From contig NC_135378.1 in assembly GCF_049243985.1 (NCBI RefSeq), positions 42,256,941-42,320,940 on the forward strand: 64,000 nucleotides of DNA. Reading direction: 5' to 3'. The DNA comes from Paroedura picta. Taxonomy: Eukaryota > Chordata > Lepidosauria > Squamata > Gekkonidae. The notes under the pieces were generated by a model. That model searched no databases and was not told the origin of the DNA. It saw only the letters and a list, made by a program, of their open reading frames with translations. The position numbers and the translations under genes were made by a program. Positions 1 through 11,420 of the stretch are shown one piece after another. Each line of letters opens with the position of its first letter. Position 1 is the stretch's first letter.

Positions 1-239
1 CACTTTCAGTAAAACTTAAGAAAAATTATATGTTTAAAGCTTTGACTCATGTTTTGCATAGCTATACGCTGTTGGTTTTATTTCCTTTAAGTATTTGTGT
101 TATTTTTGCTGAAAGTATCCCAGGGGGAATATATGCCCTCTTGGCAAGTTAAAGTTGGTGGTGAGGAGATCTGGGGCCCACTCCAGGATATTATCAGCTT
201 TAGGAATTTAAAGAGGCAGTGGTGGGGCCTCTATTGAAA

Positions 240-809
240 AACCAAGTGCTGGATCCCTCCAACCCATTTCACACTTGGCATTCCTGGATAAGGTGATTGA
301 ACAGAAGGTAGCAGGACAGCTTCAGGAAACTTCAGCACTTGACCTCTTCTAGTCTGGCCTCTGACCTGGCCATAGGATTGAGATGGCTCTCGTTACCCTG
401 ACAGACAAAAGCTATATCGAGTCAGGTTGACACTGCTGTTCTTATTACACCTGACAGCAGCGTTTGACACAGTCCATCATGAACTGTTGAACTACTCCCC
501 AGCCAACATAGGTATTAGGAGCTTTTTCCAAAGTCAGGGGTAAAGGGTGGCCTTAGGGGGAAGTATGTGCAAGTATAAGGCCCTCTGCTGTGGGGTCTCA
601 CTGGGAGCCATACTCTCCCTCTCACCCAGCTGATCTGGAGTTTGGGGCTGGGCTGTCATCAATACGCTGATGATACCCAGCTACTTCTGCTAAAGGATGA
701 CGATCTGTCGACACCACCAATCTGGCCAGTGCTTGGAGGACATGGTGAACTGGCTCAAGCAGAGTTGGCTGAAGGTGAACCCAGCCAAGATGGAGGCCCT
801 GTGACTGGG
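240..809 (+). mobile_element. L2-like LINE relic, reverse-transcriptase part (left piece)
   Basis: Decayed non-LTR retrotransposon in sense orientation. Its clearest mark is the polymerase motif YADDTQL encoded at 663-683, preceded by stretches resembling the conserved FDTVHHELL and GVPQGAILSP segments of CR1/L2-group reverse transcriptases. Many stops and frame changes show it is long dead. It continues at 7729 after the inserted LTR element. Family (L2 versus another CR1-clade group) is inferred from the protein motifs; the left edge is approximate. Confidence 0.7.
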
Positions 810-1214
810 TGTCAAACGCACAGGAAACTCACAACAAAACTTATTCCAAAAGAAAATAGTTTTATTGATTAGCACTATACGCATTGGACTGAAAGTCAAA
901 TCTGACTCGAAGCCAGATTTGCCTCAGCTTATCAATACATTTCTCCCGCCCAAAACTTGACAGTTCCCAAGGAGGGGGGTTAGTGAAGAAAGACATATGT
1001 AAAACAAAAACAGGATTCCAAACTCCCATCCTTGAGAGAGGTGACAACAACCCTGTGAGCCCATAACAAGATAAGGTTAACATAACATCACTATTCTATT
1101 TTATTGCTTACAAACTACAAGGCCGGGGCTAGCAGGCGCCAGGCTCAATTAAGCAGTATAACTGACATGGAGGAACTCAGGCTAATTTATGACAGAGATT
1201 CTACAATCCTGACA
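810..1214 (-). repeat. LTR (3' LTR in element sense)
   Basis: This 405-bp terminal repeat starts TGTCAAACG and ends CCTGACA on the plus strand and matches 7324-7728 with no difference that I could see. A short purine-rich stretch on the minus strand next to its inner edge (about 1215-1223) is a plausible polypurine tract. Confidence 0.93.
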
Positions 1215-1248
1215 TCCCTCCGCATTAAAACTAACTTCACTCCCCCAC

Positions 1249-4200
1249 CTAGCCGGCATCTACCGGACGAGGACAATCAGGAAATGCTCGGTGGAAAGCC
1301 CGGAGAAGGCGGGGCGCTTTCACATTCCCAGCCTCAACCCACTCTTTGTCCCCAGAGGGGAAATCTTTCCAATCGACCAGATATTGAAGGCGACCCTTAT
1401 GCAAACGAGAGTCTAATATTTGGTTGACTTCATAGTGGGTGTCTTTATCGATGTAAATTGGCACAGGCGTAGCTGGAGGAGGGTGCCACTCGTCCGGGGC
1501 CGGAGCTCTTCGCAGCAGGCTGGAATGAAAAACCGAATGTACATTCCTATAAGTCTTTGGTAAAGCTAGCTCAACAGTCACATTATTAATCAGTTTTACC
1601 ACTTTAAATGGTCCCACATATTTTGGGCCAAGTTTTTTGGATTTCTGTTGGCACCTCAGGTTCTTAGTAGACAAATAGGCCAGGTCTCCCACTTTCCATT
1701 CAGGTGCAGGTACTCTCTTTTTATCAGCTTGAGCTTTATAGGCTTGTTTTGCCTCCTTGAGGCTAGCAACAATTTCTGGCCAACCTGTACTGATGGTTGC
1801 TGCCCATTTATTTATGTCAGGAGCCTCAGTGGAGCTGAGCTCCCAGGTGGGGGCTGCCACCAAATCAGTTCCATACACCACTTTGAAGGGTGATACCCCG
1901 GTTGAGGCGTGGACTCCATTGTTGTAGGCAAATTCAGCGAGTGGCAATAAGGAGACCCAGTTATCCTGCTGGTGATTGATAAAACAACGCAAATATTGTT
2001 CCAGGATTTGGTTTACCCTTTCGGTCTGGCCATTTGATTCAGGGTGATAGCCCGAAGTAAGGGCTTGCTCCACTCCCAATAGTCTTAAGAGTTCCCTCCA
2101 AAACTTGGAAACGAACTGGGGGCCCCGATCCGTCAAAACACGTGTCGGGATCCCGTGCAGACGTACCACGTGTTTAATAAAAAGAGAAGCCAATTTAGGT
2201 GCTGAGGGCACACCCGTGCAGGGAATAAAGTGAGCCTGTTTAGAAAAAGCATCCACTACAACCCATATTACGGTGTTCCCGTGGCTGGGAGGGAGGTCTG
2301 TGATAAAGTCCATAGTAACATCTGACCATGGGCGAGAGGGGGTGGGCTGTGGCTGTAATAGTCCCTTTTTCTTACCCCCAGCCGGTTTTGAGGCAATACA
2401 AATGGGGCACCCCTGTACATATTTTTCCACATCTTTGCGCAGAGATGGCCACCAATACTGTCTCCTGACTAGGTGCAGAGTTTTTACGAAACCAAAATGT
2501 CCAGCAGTTTTTGCATCGTGGCAAAGTTTCAAAACTTTTCCCCTGACCGAAACAGGAACAAAGAGTCTCTCCCCCTTAAAAAAGAGCCCCCCCTTCTCCG
2601 TCAGATCAGGGCGGAGGGAGCAAAACTCCGGATCTTGTGACATCTCCTTCTGGACCCAGCCCCCTGGGATGGGCGTAACAGTCTTTGTGTGGCTACGCGT
2701 CACGGCGGCCATCCCCAGTTGGGCGGGGGTGAAAACGGTATCTACCAATGGGTCTCGTTTGCTGTTATACTGGGGCAGGCGTGACAATGCGTCTGCCAAA
2801 AAGTTCATTTTGCCCGGCAGGTGCTTTAGGGAGAAGTTGAAACGGGCAAAAAACTCCGCCCATCTCATCTGCTTGGCGGAAAGCGAGCGGGGCTGCTTGA
2901 GTGCTTGAAGGTTTTTATGATCTGTCCAGACTACAAACGGGATCGCGGAACCCTCCAGCCAATGCCTCCAGGTGGAAAGGGCCAGTTTTACAGCAGCTGC
3001 TTCTTTTCCCCAAATTGCCCAGTTTCGTTCTGCCCCCGAAAATTTCTTTGAAAGATAGGCCAGCGGGTGTAATTTCCCGTCTTCCCCCTCTTGGAGGATC
3101 ACGGCCCCCATTGCTACGTCCGAGGAGTCTACTTGTACAGTAAATTGCTTAGAAGGGTCAGCATGGGCCAATACTGGTTCGGATGTAAACAGCAATTTTA
3201 GTTTGTCAAAAGCGTCTTGACAGGGGGGGGTCCAAAGCAGGGGCGCTCCCGGGCGGCTCGCCGTTTTACCCCCTTGTTTGGTCTTTAGCAAGTCAGTGAG
3301 GGGCAACGCCACCTTGGCAAAGTTGGGGATAAAGGTCCTGTAAAAATTAGCGAACCCCAGGAAGCTTTGCAGCTGCTTCCTGGTGCGGGGAGGTTCCCAA
3401 GCCAGCAAATCACGCACCTTGCCAGGGTCCATCTCAATCCCAGCCTGGGAGACTCGGAAACCCAAAAACTCCACCGCATCGCGGTGGAACTCACATTTAG
3501 ACAGTTTAGCAAACAATTGGTGCTTCCGCAAGCGGCTGAGCACTTCGCGGACCAAGTTAGCATGACTCTCAACATCCTCTGAATACACAAGAATATCATC
3601 AATGTACACCAACACCCCCTGGTACAATAAATCATGCATAATTTCATTTATCATATTCATGAACACGCCCGGAGCGCCGGCGAGGCCGAACGGCATTACG
3701 GTGTACTCAAACTGCCCTAGGGGAGTATTAAAAGCCGTTAAATATTCGTGCCCCTTCTTGATCCGGACTCGGTAATAGGCTTCCCTCAAATCCAGTTTAG
3801 TGAAGATCCGCGCCTTCCCCAGGTGGCCCAATAAGTCTTTTATCAGGGGGAGCGGGTAGGCGTTGCAGGTGGAAACCGCATTCAACCCACGGTAGTCAGT
3901 ACACAAGCGCAGCGAACCGTCCTTCTTTTTTACGAAAAGGACCGGGGCCGCCAAGGAAGATGTGGCCGGTCTAATAAAACCCCTCGCCAGGTTTTTGTCC
4001 AAAAATTCCCTAAGCTCCGCCATCTCCCGCGGGCTCATGGAATACAGTTTGGCTTTGGGGAGAGGTTCCCCTTTCTTTAATTCGATGGCACAGTCAGTTT
4101 TACGATGGGGAGGAAGTTGGTTGCACTCCACCTCCGCGAACACATCAGCAAAGTCCCGATACTCGGGAGGGAGCGCCGCCCCCCCTGATCCCAAGGCGGC

Positions 4201-5492
4201 CACAATCCCCGCACTTGGAGGATCCCGCGGTCGAGCGTGCTGCTCGCAGGCGGGAGAGGTAAATTCCACAGTTCCTTCTTTCCATTTCACTAGGGGGTCA
4301 TGTTCTCTCAGCCAATCCAACCCTAACACGCAAGGGAAAGCCGAGTGAGGGGCTACCAAAGTTTAGCAAACAATTGGTGCTTCCGCAAGCGGCTGAGCAC
4401 TTCGCGGACCAAGTTAGCATGACTCTCAACATCCTCTGAATACACAAGAATATCATCAATGTACACCAACACCCCCTGGTACAATAAATCATGCATAATT
4501 TCATTTATCATATTCATGAACACGCCCGGAGCGCCGGCGAGGCCGAACGGCATTACGGTGTACTCAAACTGCCCTAGGGGAGTATTAAAAGCCGTTAAAT
4601 ATTCGTGCCCCTTCTTGATCCGGACTCGGTAATAGGCTTCCCTCAAATCCAGTTTAGTGAAGATCCGCGCCTTCCCCAGGTGGCCCAATAAGTCTTTTAT
4701 CAGGGGGAGCGGGTAGGCGTTGCAGGTGGAAACCGCATTCAACCCACGGTAGTCAGTACACAAGCGCAGCGAACCGTCCTTCTTTTTTACGAAAAGGACC
4801 GGGGCCGCCAAGGAAGATGTGGCCGGTCTAATAAAACCCCTCGCCAGGTTTTTGTCCAAAAATTCCCTAAGCTCCGCCATCTCCCGCGGGCTCATGGAAT
4901 ACAGTTTGGCTTTGGGGAGAGGTTCCCCTTTCTTTAATTCGATGGCACAGTCAGTTTTACGATGGGGAGGAAGTTGGTTGCACTCCACCTCCGCGAACAC
5001 ATCAGCAAAGTCCCGATACTCGGGAGGGAGCGCCGCCCCCCCTGATCCCAAGGCGGCCACAATCCCCGCACTTGGAGGATCCCGCGGTCGAGCGTGCTGC
5101 TCGCAGGCGGGAGAGGTAAATTCCACAGTTCCTTCTTTCCATTTCACTAGGGGGTCATGTTCTCTCAGCCAATCCAACCCTAACACGCAAGGGAAAGCCG
5201 AGTGAGGGGCTACCAAAGGTTGGATTCGCTCCCAATGTTTTTTTATGTCCAAGTCCATGGGGCGCGTCTTTGCCGTGGCTTCCCCTCCGGGAGCACATTT
5301 CCCGTCTAATTGGGTGATTGGCAAGGGTTCCTTCAGTGGCACCTTTCCCACCCCCAAAGTCTCGGCCAGCGCCGGGCTCACTAGGGATTGGGTACACCCC
5401 GAGTCCACAATACACCGGACCCCCACTGTTTTCCCGGACTTGGGGTTGGAGAGATTGGCAGGTAGGAGTAGCAAGGGGGAATCACTCACCAC
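1249..5492 (-). mobile_element. pol region of the Gypsy element (PR-RT-RH-IN-chromodomain)
   Basis: Minus-strand coding region of the chromovirus. In element order it shows an aspartic protease with a DSGCT core, a reverse transcriptase with the YIDDILVYS active site, an RNase H with an AYLSKKF-like segment, an integrase with an HHCC-type zinc region and a DFITDLP/DRGPQF core, and a terminal chromodomain (HYEVNQILDSR, then YLVDWKDFP). Most of it reads openly, but the region looks broken, by about one break. Relatives use -1 frameshifting or a fused frame to express pol after gag; which applies here was not settled. Confidence 0.9.
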
Positions 5493-5530
5493 GCGTTTGC
5501 CCCTGTTGGCGGCCTGCTGGCGGGGCGCCT

Positions 5531-7288
5531 TTACAGCAGACCGTCCTCGTTTCCCGACTGCTCCTCAGCTTGATCCTCGTCCTCCAGCTCGCTTCCCTCC
5601 TCCGAGTCGTCCACTGCCGGCACGGCAGCCACAGGCACCAGAAGAGACTTGGCGCTTTTCTTCTGAGTGGATTTCTTGGCCGGCTGGGCTTTCGGCGGAG
5701 GGCTGCTCACGGCCCTAGGGGTCGACGCCGCTTTCTTCGGGCAGTGTGCGAGGAAGTGCCCCGCTTGGCCGCAGCCCAAGCACAGCCCCTTTTCCATGCG
5801 CCGGGTGCGCTCAGACGGCTCCAACTTGCCTCGGGGCTTGGCTTTCGCCGGAGTGGAAGTTTTCGCCACGGTTTTGCCTGCCAAAACCTGAACCATCGAG
5901 GCGCGCTCCAATCGATTTTCCATCTCTCCAGCCAGTTGGACCCACCCCTCGACGGTAAGCGGGTCTTCCAGGAGGAGGCATTTATCTGCCAGGGTAGGAT
6001 TGAGGCCCCCCACAAACGCCAGCACGCGTTGGGGTTCTGTCCAGTCCGGTACAGAGGAAGCCAGCTCTTTAAATTCCCTGGCGTACTCGACCACTGACAA
6101 CTTCCCTTGCCGGTGGGCCCTGAGTTTTTTCTCCGCAGTCTCCCGTTCGAACGGCTCCACGTACATCTGGCGCAGCGCCCGCATAAAGTGGTTGTAGTCG
6201 CGGATGGCCTGGGGGTGGTAGCGGTACAAGTCCACGAACCATTTGGCAGCTTTGCCTTCTAGGGCTTGACCCACGAAACGCACCCGCTCAGCGTCGTCCT
6301 GGAAAGTGAACCCCATGTCCATCATGTAGGCCTGGAGGTGCACCAGAAATGTGGGAAAATCGGAGGGGTCCCCAGCAAATTTAGCCTTGAATTTATAGGT
6401 GTTCCGCAACTCCACTCCACGGAGGTGGGCGGGTAGGCGCCCTGGGCCCCAATCCGCCGGTGCCGGGGCCTGGGCCAGAGGTCTTGCGCCACGGCCGATG
6501 CCTCGTCCTAGCCCCGCTGCCACTCTAGCTCGTTCCGCTACCCGCGCCGCCTCTGCTGCCCGCGCGGCCGCCACCGCTGCTTCGCGCGCCGCTGCTGCTG
6601 CCGCCGCCTCGGCTCCCGCAACGTCCGCCGCCGCCGCCGCTGCCGCTGCTGCTGCTCCCTCACCGCCATCCGCGCCGTCCCCTCCGGCTCCATCGCCACC
6701 CGCGCCGCCGTCGTCCTCTCGCTCCTCGTCCTCGTCTTCTCCTTCCCTCTGCGCTCTCGCTCGAGCCGCCGCCTCCGCCTCGATCTCTAGCTGCGCTCTG
6801 GCCCTGGCCACCGCCTCAGCATCCACCGCTGCTTGCGTGTCCGCCATGCCGTGTTCCCGCAGTGCAAGCCCACCGCTCGCTCTTCGCAGACTGGTATCGT
6901 GCGCACCACCACCGAGCACTTCCTTTAGCAGGCGTTGTGTTCGGCGTTTCTCCTCCGGATCCAGCCGACCCGAAAGATTCTGCAGCCAGTTAGTCACCCT
7001 GTCCAGCTTGTACTGCAAGTCCTGTGTCTCACCCACAGGCTCCAGCGCGTAGCTAGGCAGTCCCAGGTGCTCCGGCCACCTTTCATCCCCAGTAGGGCGG
7101 TCGTATTTTGACAATCGCCTGCGCTGGGTGACGTGTCGTTCCAAAAATTCCTCGGGCCCCGGGGTTGTCCCCGAGAGTGCCCGCATCATGCCCGAGCTGT
7201 GCGGCCCAGCACCAGCGCCGTCGCCCTGGGAGAGGTCCCAATCCAGGCCCTCTCCCTGCTCGGAAAAAGTATGTCCCTCGCCCTGCAT
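5531..7288 (-). mobile_element. gag region of the Gypsy element
   Basis: Open minus-strand frame of 585 codons immediately inside the right LTR. It has an N-terminal region rich in Ala, Glu and Arg, a capsid-type retrotransposon gag domain (around WFVDLYRYHPQAIRDY) and a CCHC zinc knuckle, CLGCGQAGHFLAHC. The capsid segment resembles the sushi-ichi gag lineage from which mammalian PEG10/RTL genes derive, as I recall. The central Ala/Gly-rich stretch has expanded GCC/GCG-type codons, which makes the DNA there very GC-rich. It reads as whole. Confidence 0.88.
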
Positions 7289-7323
7289 TTTGCAGGTGAA
7301 AGGAGTTGTGAGATTTGACTTGA

Positions 7324-7728
7324 TGTCAAACGCACAGGAAACTCACAACAAAACTTATTCCAAAAGAAAATAGTTTTATTGATTAGCACTATACGCATTG
7401 GACTGAAAGTCAAATCTGACTCGAAGCCAGATTTGCCTCAGCTTATCAATACATTTCTCCCGCCCAAAACTTGACAGTTCCCAAGGAGGGGGGTTAGTGA
7501 AGAAAGACATATGTAAAACAAAAACAGGATTCCAAACTCCCATCCTTGAGAGAGGTGACAACAACCCTGTGAGCCCATAACAAGATAAGGTTAACATAAC
7601 ATCACTATTCTATTTTATTGCTTACAAACTACAAGGCCGGGGCTAGCAGGCGCCAGGCTCAATTAAGCAGTATAACTGACATGGAGGAACTCAGGCTAAT
7701 TTATGACAGAGATTCTACAATCCTGACA
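7324..7728 (-). repeat. LTR (5' LTR in element sense)
   Basis: Second copy of the 405-bp LTR, identical by eye to 810-1214. Host sequence resumes at 7729 with the CTGGG target duplication and the continuation of the interrupted LINE. Confidence 0.93.
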
Positions 7729-8297
7729 CTGGGCCGACAAACAGGTGATACAGCTCCCAATGCTTGAGAGAGTGCAGTTAACCTGTGTCTTCCATCAGGA
7801 GCCTGGGCATGATTTTGGATGTCTCCTTTTCAATGGAGGCCCAAATTATGAAGCCTGACATTTTCCACCTGCACCAGGTGAGACAGCTTGCACCTTGTCT
7901 CACAGAGTGATCCATGCAAGTGATCCACCTTGCCAGAGTGATCCATGTGATGGTCACCACTAGATTAGACTTCTACAACTCACTCTACCCAGGGCTGCCC
8001 TTAAGACAGCTAACTCCAACTGGTCCAAAATTCAGTGGTCCAAGTTCTGACAGGGATTCAGTGGAGGGCATATGTAACACAATGCACTCTCAGCTGCATT
8101 GGGTCCAGATTGGAAACCGAGTCAAGTTCAAGGTTTTGGTGCTAACCTTTAAAGTCCTAAACGGTCTAGGAGCTGTGTATCTATGGGGCCATCTTTTCCC
8201 TTATATTTTCCCCAAAGCGTTAAGATCTACAGAGCAACATCTGATGACGATCCCTGGGCAAAGGAGGTGAGATTGGCCTGGACCAGGGCCTTTTCAG
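7729..8297 (+). mobile_element. L2-like LINE relic, 3' part of ORF2 (right piece)
   Basis: Continuation of the LINE at 240-809. The translation shows the familiar C-terminal blocks of L2-type ORF2: a SIRSLGMILDVSFSMEAQ-like segment, VTTRLDFYNSLYPGLP, and QLHWVQIGNRVKFKVLVLTF followed by KVLNGLG. Stops and frame changes interrupt it. It ends near an ARAF-like segment at about 8297. Confidence 0.75.
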
Positions 8298-8422
8298 GTA
8301 ACAATATTCACTAAAAGGTCATATACAAAATAAGTTTAAAATACTGCAAACTTACATGTCCACAACTAATAATTTCAGATGGGGGGGGGGGTTGACCTCA
8401 GGCGCCGGTTATTGCATTTCCC

Positions 8423-8588
8423 TAATAGTGAGTACCCAGCTTGCTGGGGGGTAAAACAGTAATGACTGGGGAAGGCACTGGCAAACCACCCCGTATTGAG
8501 TCTGCCATGAAAACGCTAGAGGGCGTCACCCCAAGGGTCAGACATGACCCGGTGCTTGCACAGGGGATACCTTTACCTTTACCTTTAA
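8423..8588 (+). mobile_element. Sauria SINE, 5'-truncated
   Basis: Sense fragment of the tRNA-derived Sauria SINE. It starts within the central domain (GAGTACCCAGCTTGCTGGG) and runs through the BovB-like 3' domain (GGTGCTTGCACAGGGGATAC) to the CCTTTACCTTTACCTTT tail. The tRNA head is missing. Confidence 0.8.
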
Positions 8589-8609
8589 TAGTGAGGCCAG
8601 CATTTACTG

Positions 8610-8785
8610 GCGGTTGTTATTTTGAGCCCTGACCAAAAGCCTGGTGGGACAGCCCTGTCTTACAGGCCCTGCAGAACTGATTAAGATCCTGGCCCCAGCT
8701 TGATGAGATGCACTCCTGAGGAAGAATAGGGCCCTGCAGGATCTTAATCCATTCCGCAGGGCCTGTAATTTTGGTGTTCCACATG
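8610..8785. mobile_element. Two L2-like 3'-end fragments in inverted orientation
   Basis: On the minus strand about 8620-8700 encodes DLNQFCRACKTGLSHQAFGQG, a segment typical of the L2 3' end cut to 20 residues as DLNQFCRACKTGLSHQAFGQ. About 8725-8775 on the plus strand encodes the same block as LQDLNPFRRAC. The two halves face each other around 8700, giving a fold-back. Boundaries are approximate. Confidence 0.45.
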
Positions 8786-8871
8786 GAGTATCTGAAAGTA
8801 AAAATATCTCTAAACTCAGACCCAAACCATTTCATTTGGGCCTCTGAGGGAGGGCTATGACAGCTCAACCA

Positions 8872-9455
8872 ATTTCAATATTGTTTAAAGTCATTGTGTT
8901 GATTAAAGCTGCAGCAGAGACCTTAGAAATTAGGAAACAGGGGGCAGAGAGCTGCCTGACAGCTGCAAAGAACAGTGGGTCATGATTGTTGACTTCCCCC
9001 AGCCCACCCTCCCTCCCCCCTTCCAGTGGCCTGCATAGCTGTTAGCTGCACCACTGCAACAAGCTTTCTTTTTCTTTTTTGCCTCTTCTTTTGGCAGATG
9101 TGACATTTGTGGAGACCTAGACTCTGGGAACTCTCCTTGAGAAATGCTTCATGGCTGGGCAACACATATTCCAATTAAACTGTGTTCCAGTCACAGAACA
9201 TTTTAGCTGATGTGACCTGCTACCACTTTCCCCGTATTTTAACACGTTCACAGAATTTCATTGGTATCATGCCAGTCTTAAGTTGACAGAGCTCTCATAT
9301 ATATAGTCCTTTATATAATTGAATAATTTATATCTTGCACTTCAAACTCAAAGTCTTGATGGGTAGCCATGTGTTTCAGGGAACCATGGAGCAAAAAAAA
9401 ATTAAAATTAAACAAAATTACTCATACTTGCTTAACAACCTTCTTTGTCCTATAG
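8872..9455. other. Upstream flank/intron of SCRG1, no feature recognised
   Basis: Sequence before the first SCRG1 coding exon. SCRG1 orthologues usually have a non-coding first exon, which may lie here or further left, but I could not place it. A short piece near 9355-9420 (GGGTAGCCATGTG...) resembles the start of an unclassified interspersed repeat also seen near 17950 and 35915. Confidence 0.4.
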
Positions 9456-9715
9456 GTCTTGAAAGGTTTTTTTTTAAGAATGAAGAGCCTATCCATTCTT
9501 CTTTCCCTGAGCATGTTTCTTTCTGCAAACCTCACACCATCAGGCCACCTCTCCTGTTACAGAAAACTGCTAAGAGCCCGAGACTGTCTCAGGATTTCAG
9601 AGGAAATGACCAGCCTTCGACCAATTGATGGAAGTCTTCAAGATCACTTCTGGGAGGGAAAAGGCTGTGAAATGGTCTGTTATTGCAATTTCAGTGAATT
9701 ACTCTGCTGCCCAAA
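9456..9715 (+). CDS. SCRG1: SCRG1 first coding exon
   Basis: Acceptor TATAG ends at 9455. Twenty-four bases of 5' UTR precede the ATG at 9480. The exon encodes the signal peptide and residues 1-78 plus two bases of Lys79. Donor AA|GTAAGT starts at 9716. Without splicing the frame would stop at once (AAG TAA), which supports the junction. Confidence 0.92.
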
Positions 9716-11274
9716 GTAAGTTGTTTGCTTTTCCTACTAATAATCACAACTAGGTTCATAGCTATTAGGCCTGTACTTTAATCCACAGGCAAACCTCAAA
9801 GGCAAAAGTTGTCTTGTACTTTCTGTTAAGACCAACCAAAATAAAAAGCCCTTCAGGACATTAACAAATACTCAGTTTTGTGATATTGTCGTTGGTTCTA
9901 GGGAGTATTACATTATTTTTTTTTTAGGAATCCTGTACTGAGCTATTAAACTTTATTGAAATCACAACAGAAAATGCAGTTCTTAATCTAGAACCCTAAA
10001 CTATAAGAAAATTGTAGCAAATTCTCAAACATGAATGATAAATCATGGCAGAGACCAAGATCAACTGTTTCATCTAAATTTTACTTTCCATCCAAACCAC
10101 TGCCTTTAAGATTACCTGTTAAACATTCTAATATTTGGGTGTCAGCTAAAATTATTAATTAAAAAGGGGGGTGATACCAGGCCCACTCTTCTTTTGGGGA
10201 GTAAGTCACATAGAACTCAGCAGGTTTGATTCATTCCATGGTCAAATTCTTTCCTCTGCCTTTTGATAGGATTGTATCATTGAATATAGTCCTATGAGTT
10301 GGATCCAACCCACTGATAAATAGATCACAGGATAAATAGATCACAGGGTTGTCCAATGGATTTGGTGCAATATAAGAGGTACAGCTTTTGGTCCATTGGA
10401 TTTAATGCAACACAAAAGCTATCGCTCCAAATCTACCTTGAGCTGAGTACACATGTTCACTGTGGAGTCATGTAACACTTTCAATGTTATAAGGGTTACC
10501 CATGAATCCTATTGTTGCTTCTTTTAAAGATGGACCAACAAGGAAGGTACAAAGCAGAAAGACAAGGTGCAGTGCTGGTCCTGAGCTATTACGGAATTGG
10601 AATGGAGAATTAATACAGGAAATTAACATCATACTATGAAGGCAGATTACAGGGACAAAAATAACAGAAGCATCTGGGCATTGGCTGCTTAGCGCCTCCT
10701 TCTTGCCAATATTTTCATTCAGAAAAGTGGGCACTTTGCAAAATTCTTACATTCCTTTACCAATTTACTCTTTGTCTAAAAAGGCTGGGAATTCAGATAT
10801 TTTATGCTTAAATTCTATCTAATTCATATTCTGGTTGCTCTTCTTACAGCATGGAGAACAAAATAATTAATTGTAGGAAACAGAAAAAAAATGTAGAAAA
10901 CAGAAAAGTTTCCTTTGAATGAATTGAATCCTTATCGTTGGTTTTGATGTGCCCTATTTCAAAGTAAATAAGGGTTCCAGTATTGCAGTCTACATGTTAT
11001 TAAAATCTCACATATGGCCAATACTTTTTAATTTAAAAATCAAGCAGATGTCAATGTTTGATTTTTTTAAAAAATACGTATTTGCCTACACATTCATTAT
11101 CTAGGTTAATAGCTCTTTCATACTTAACCAATTTAATTTTCTGGCAATTTCTTTCAGAAATATTTTCTTTGGGCCAAAGATCTCGTTTATGATTCCCTGC
11201 AACAGCTCCTGAAAAATGCATCGCATGAGAAATGAAGACAATGTCAGACCCCTTGCTATAGAAGACAGAATAAA
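9456..11274 (+). CDS. SCRG1: SCRG1, scrapie-responsive protein 1 (stimulator of chondrogenesis 1)
   Basis: Small secreted cysteine-rich protein linked to mesenchymal stem-cell and cartilage biology. Coding exons 9480-9715 and 11158-11212 join at a split Lys codon to give 96 residues; human has 98. The N-terminus is a signal peptide (MKSLSILLSLSMFLSA). The mature part has eight cysteines in the family pattern, including LSCYRK, QDHFWEGKGCEM, CYCNFSELLCCPK and the C-terminal FFGPKISFMIPC. The first ATG after the acceptor is at 9480; an in-frame TTG upstream is not needed. The C-terminus ends NSS instead of the human NNQ. A possible AATAAA lies at 11269-11274. It is convergent with SAP30, as in human. 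Confidence 0.93.
9716..11157 (+). other. SCRG1: SCRG1 intron
   Basis: Intron of 1,442 bp with GT and AG ends. It is AT-rich and mostly unique to my reading. A weak copy of the short CAATCCTA-type palindromic repeat may lie near 10262-10310. No other gene is seen in it. Confidence 0.8.
11158..11212 (+). CDS. SCRG1: SCRG1 last coding exon
   Basis: Acceptor TTTCAG ends at 11157. The exon begins with the third base of Lys79 and encodes NIFFGPKISFMIPCNSS followed by TGA at 11210-11212. The FFGPKISF block matches the conserved C-terminus of human SCRG1. Confidence 0.92.
11269..11274 (+). terminator. Possible SCRG1 polyadenylation signal
   Basis: AATAAA lies 57 bases after the stop codon. It would give a very short 3' UTR; a more distal signal is possible. 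Confidence 0.35.
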
Positions 11275-11420
11275 ACTAAAAAAGCAACATGAACGTTTTC
11301 AAAATCGACAAGCAAGCTTAAAATCATTTCAGCATATACTTTTGCTAGAAGGTCTCCTACTAATTATATTATTAAAATTAATATCAAACATGATGGGTTG
11401 TATCTGTTCCATTCCAATAA

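Larger units (their letters stand above)
810..7728 (-). mobile_element. Young Ty3/Gypsy (sushi-like chromovirus) LTR retrotransposon
   Basis: Full-length-looking LTR element read on the minus strand. Both ends carry a 405-bp LTR with TG...CA termini (810-1214 and 7324-7728), and the host sequence CTGGG is duplicated on each side (805-809 and 7729-7733). Internal order in element sense is gag with a CCHC zinc knuckle, then protease, reverse transcriptase, RNase H, integrase and a C-terminal chromodomain, which defines chromoviruses. The two LTRs read as identical by eye, so the insertion is recent. Gag looks whole; the pol part appears broken, by about one break. It sits inside an old L2-like LINE. 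Confidence 0.93.

Noticed and set aside
5531-7288. Gag frame considered as a domesticated PEG10/RTL-like host gene
   Set aside because: It lies between two identical LTRs with a target duplication and is followed by pol, so it belongs to a young mobile element, not a host gene.
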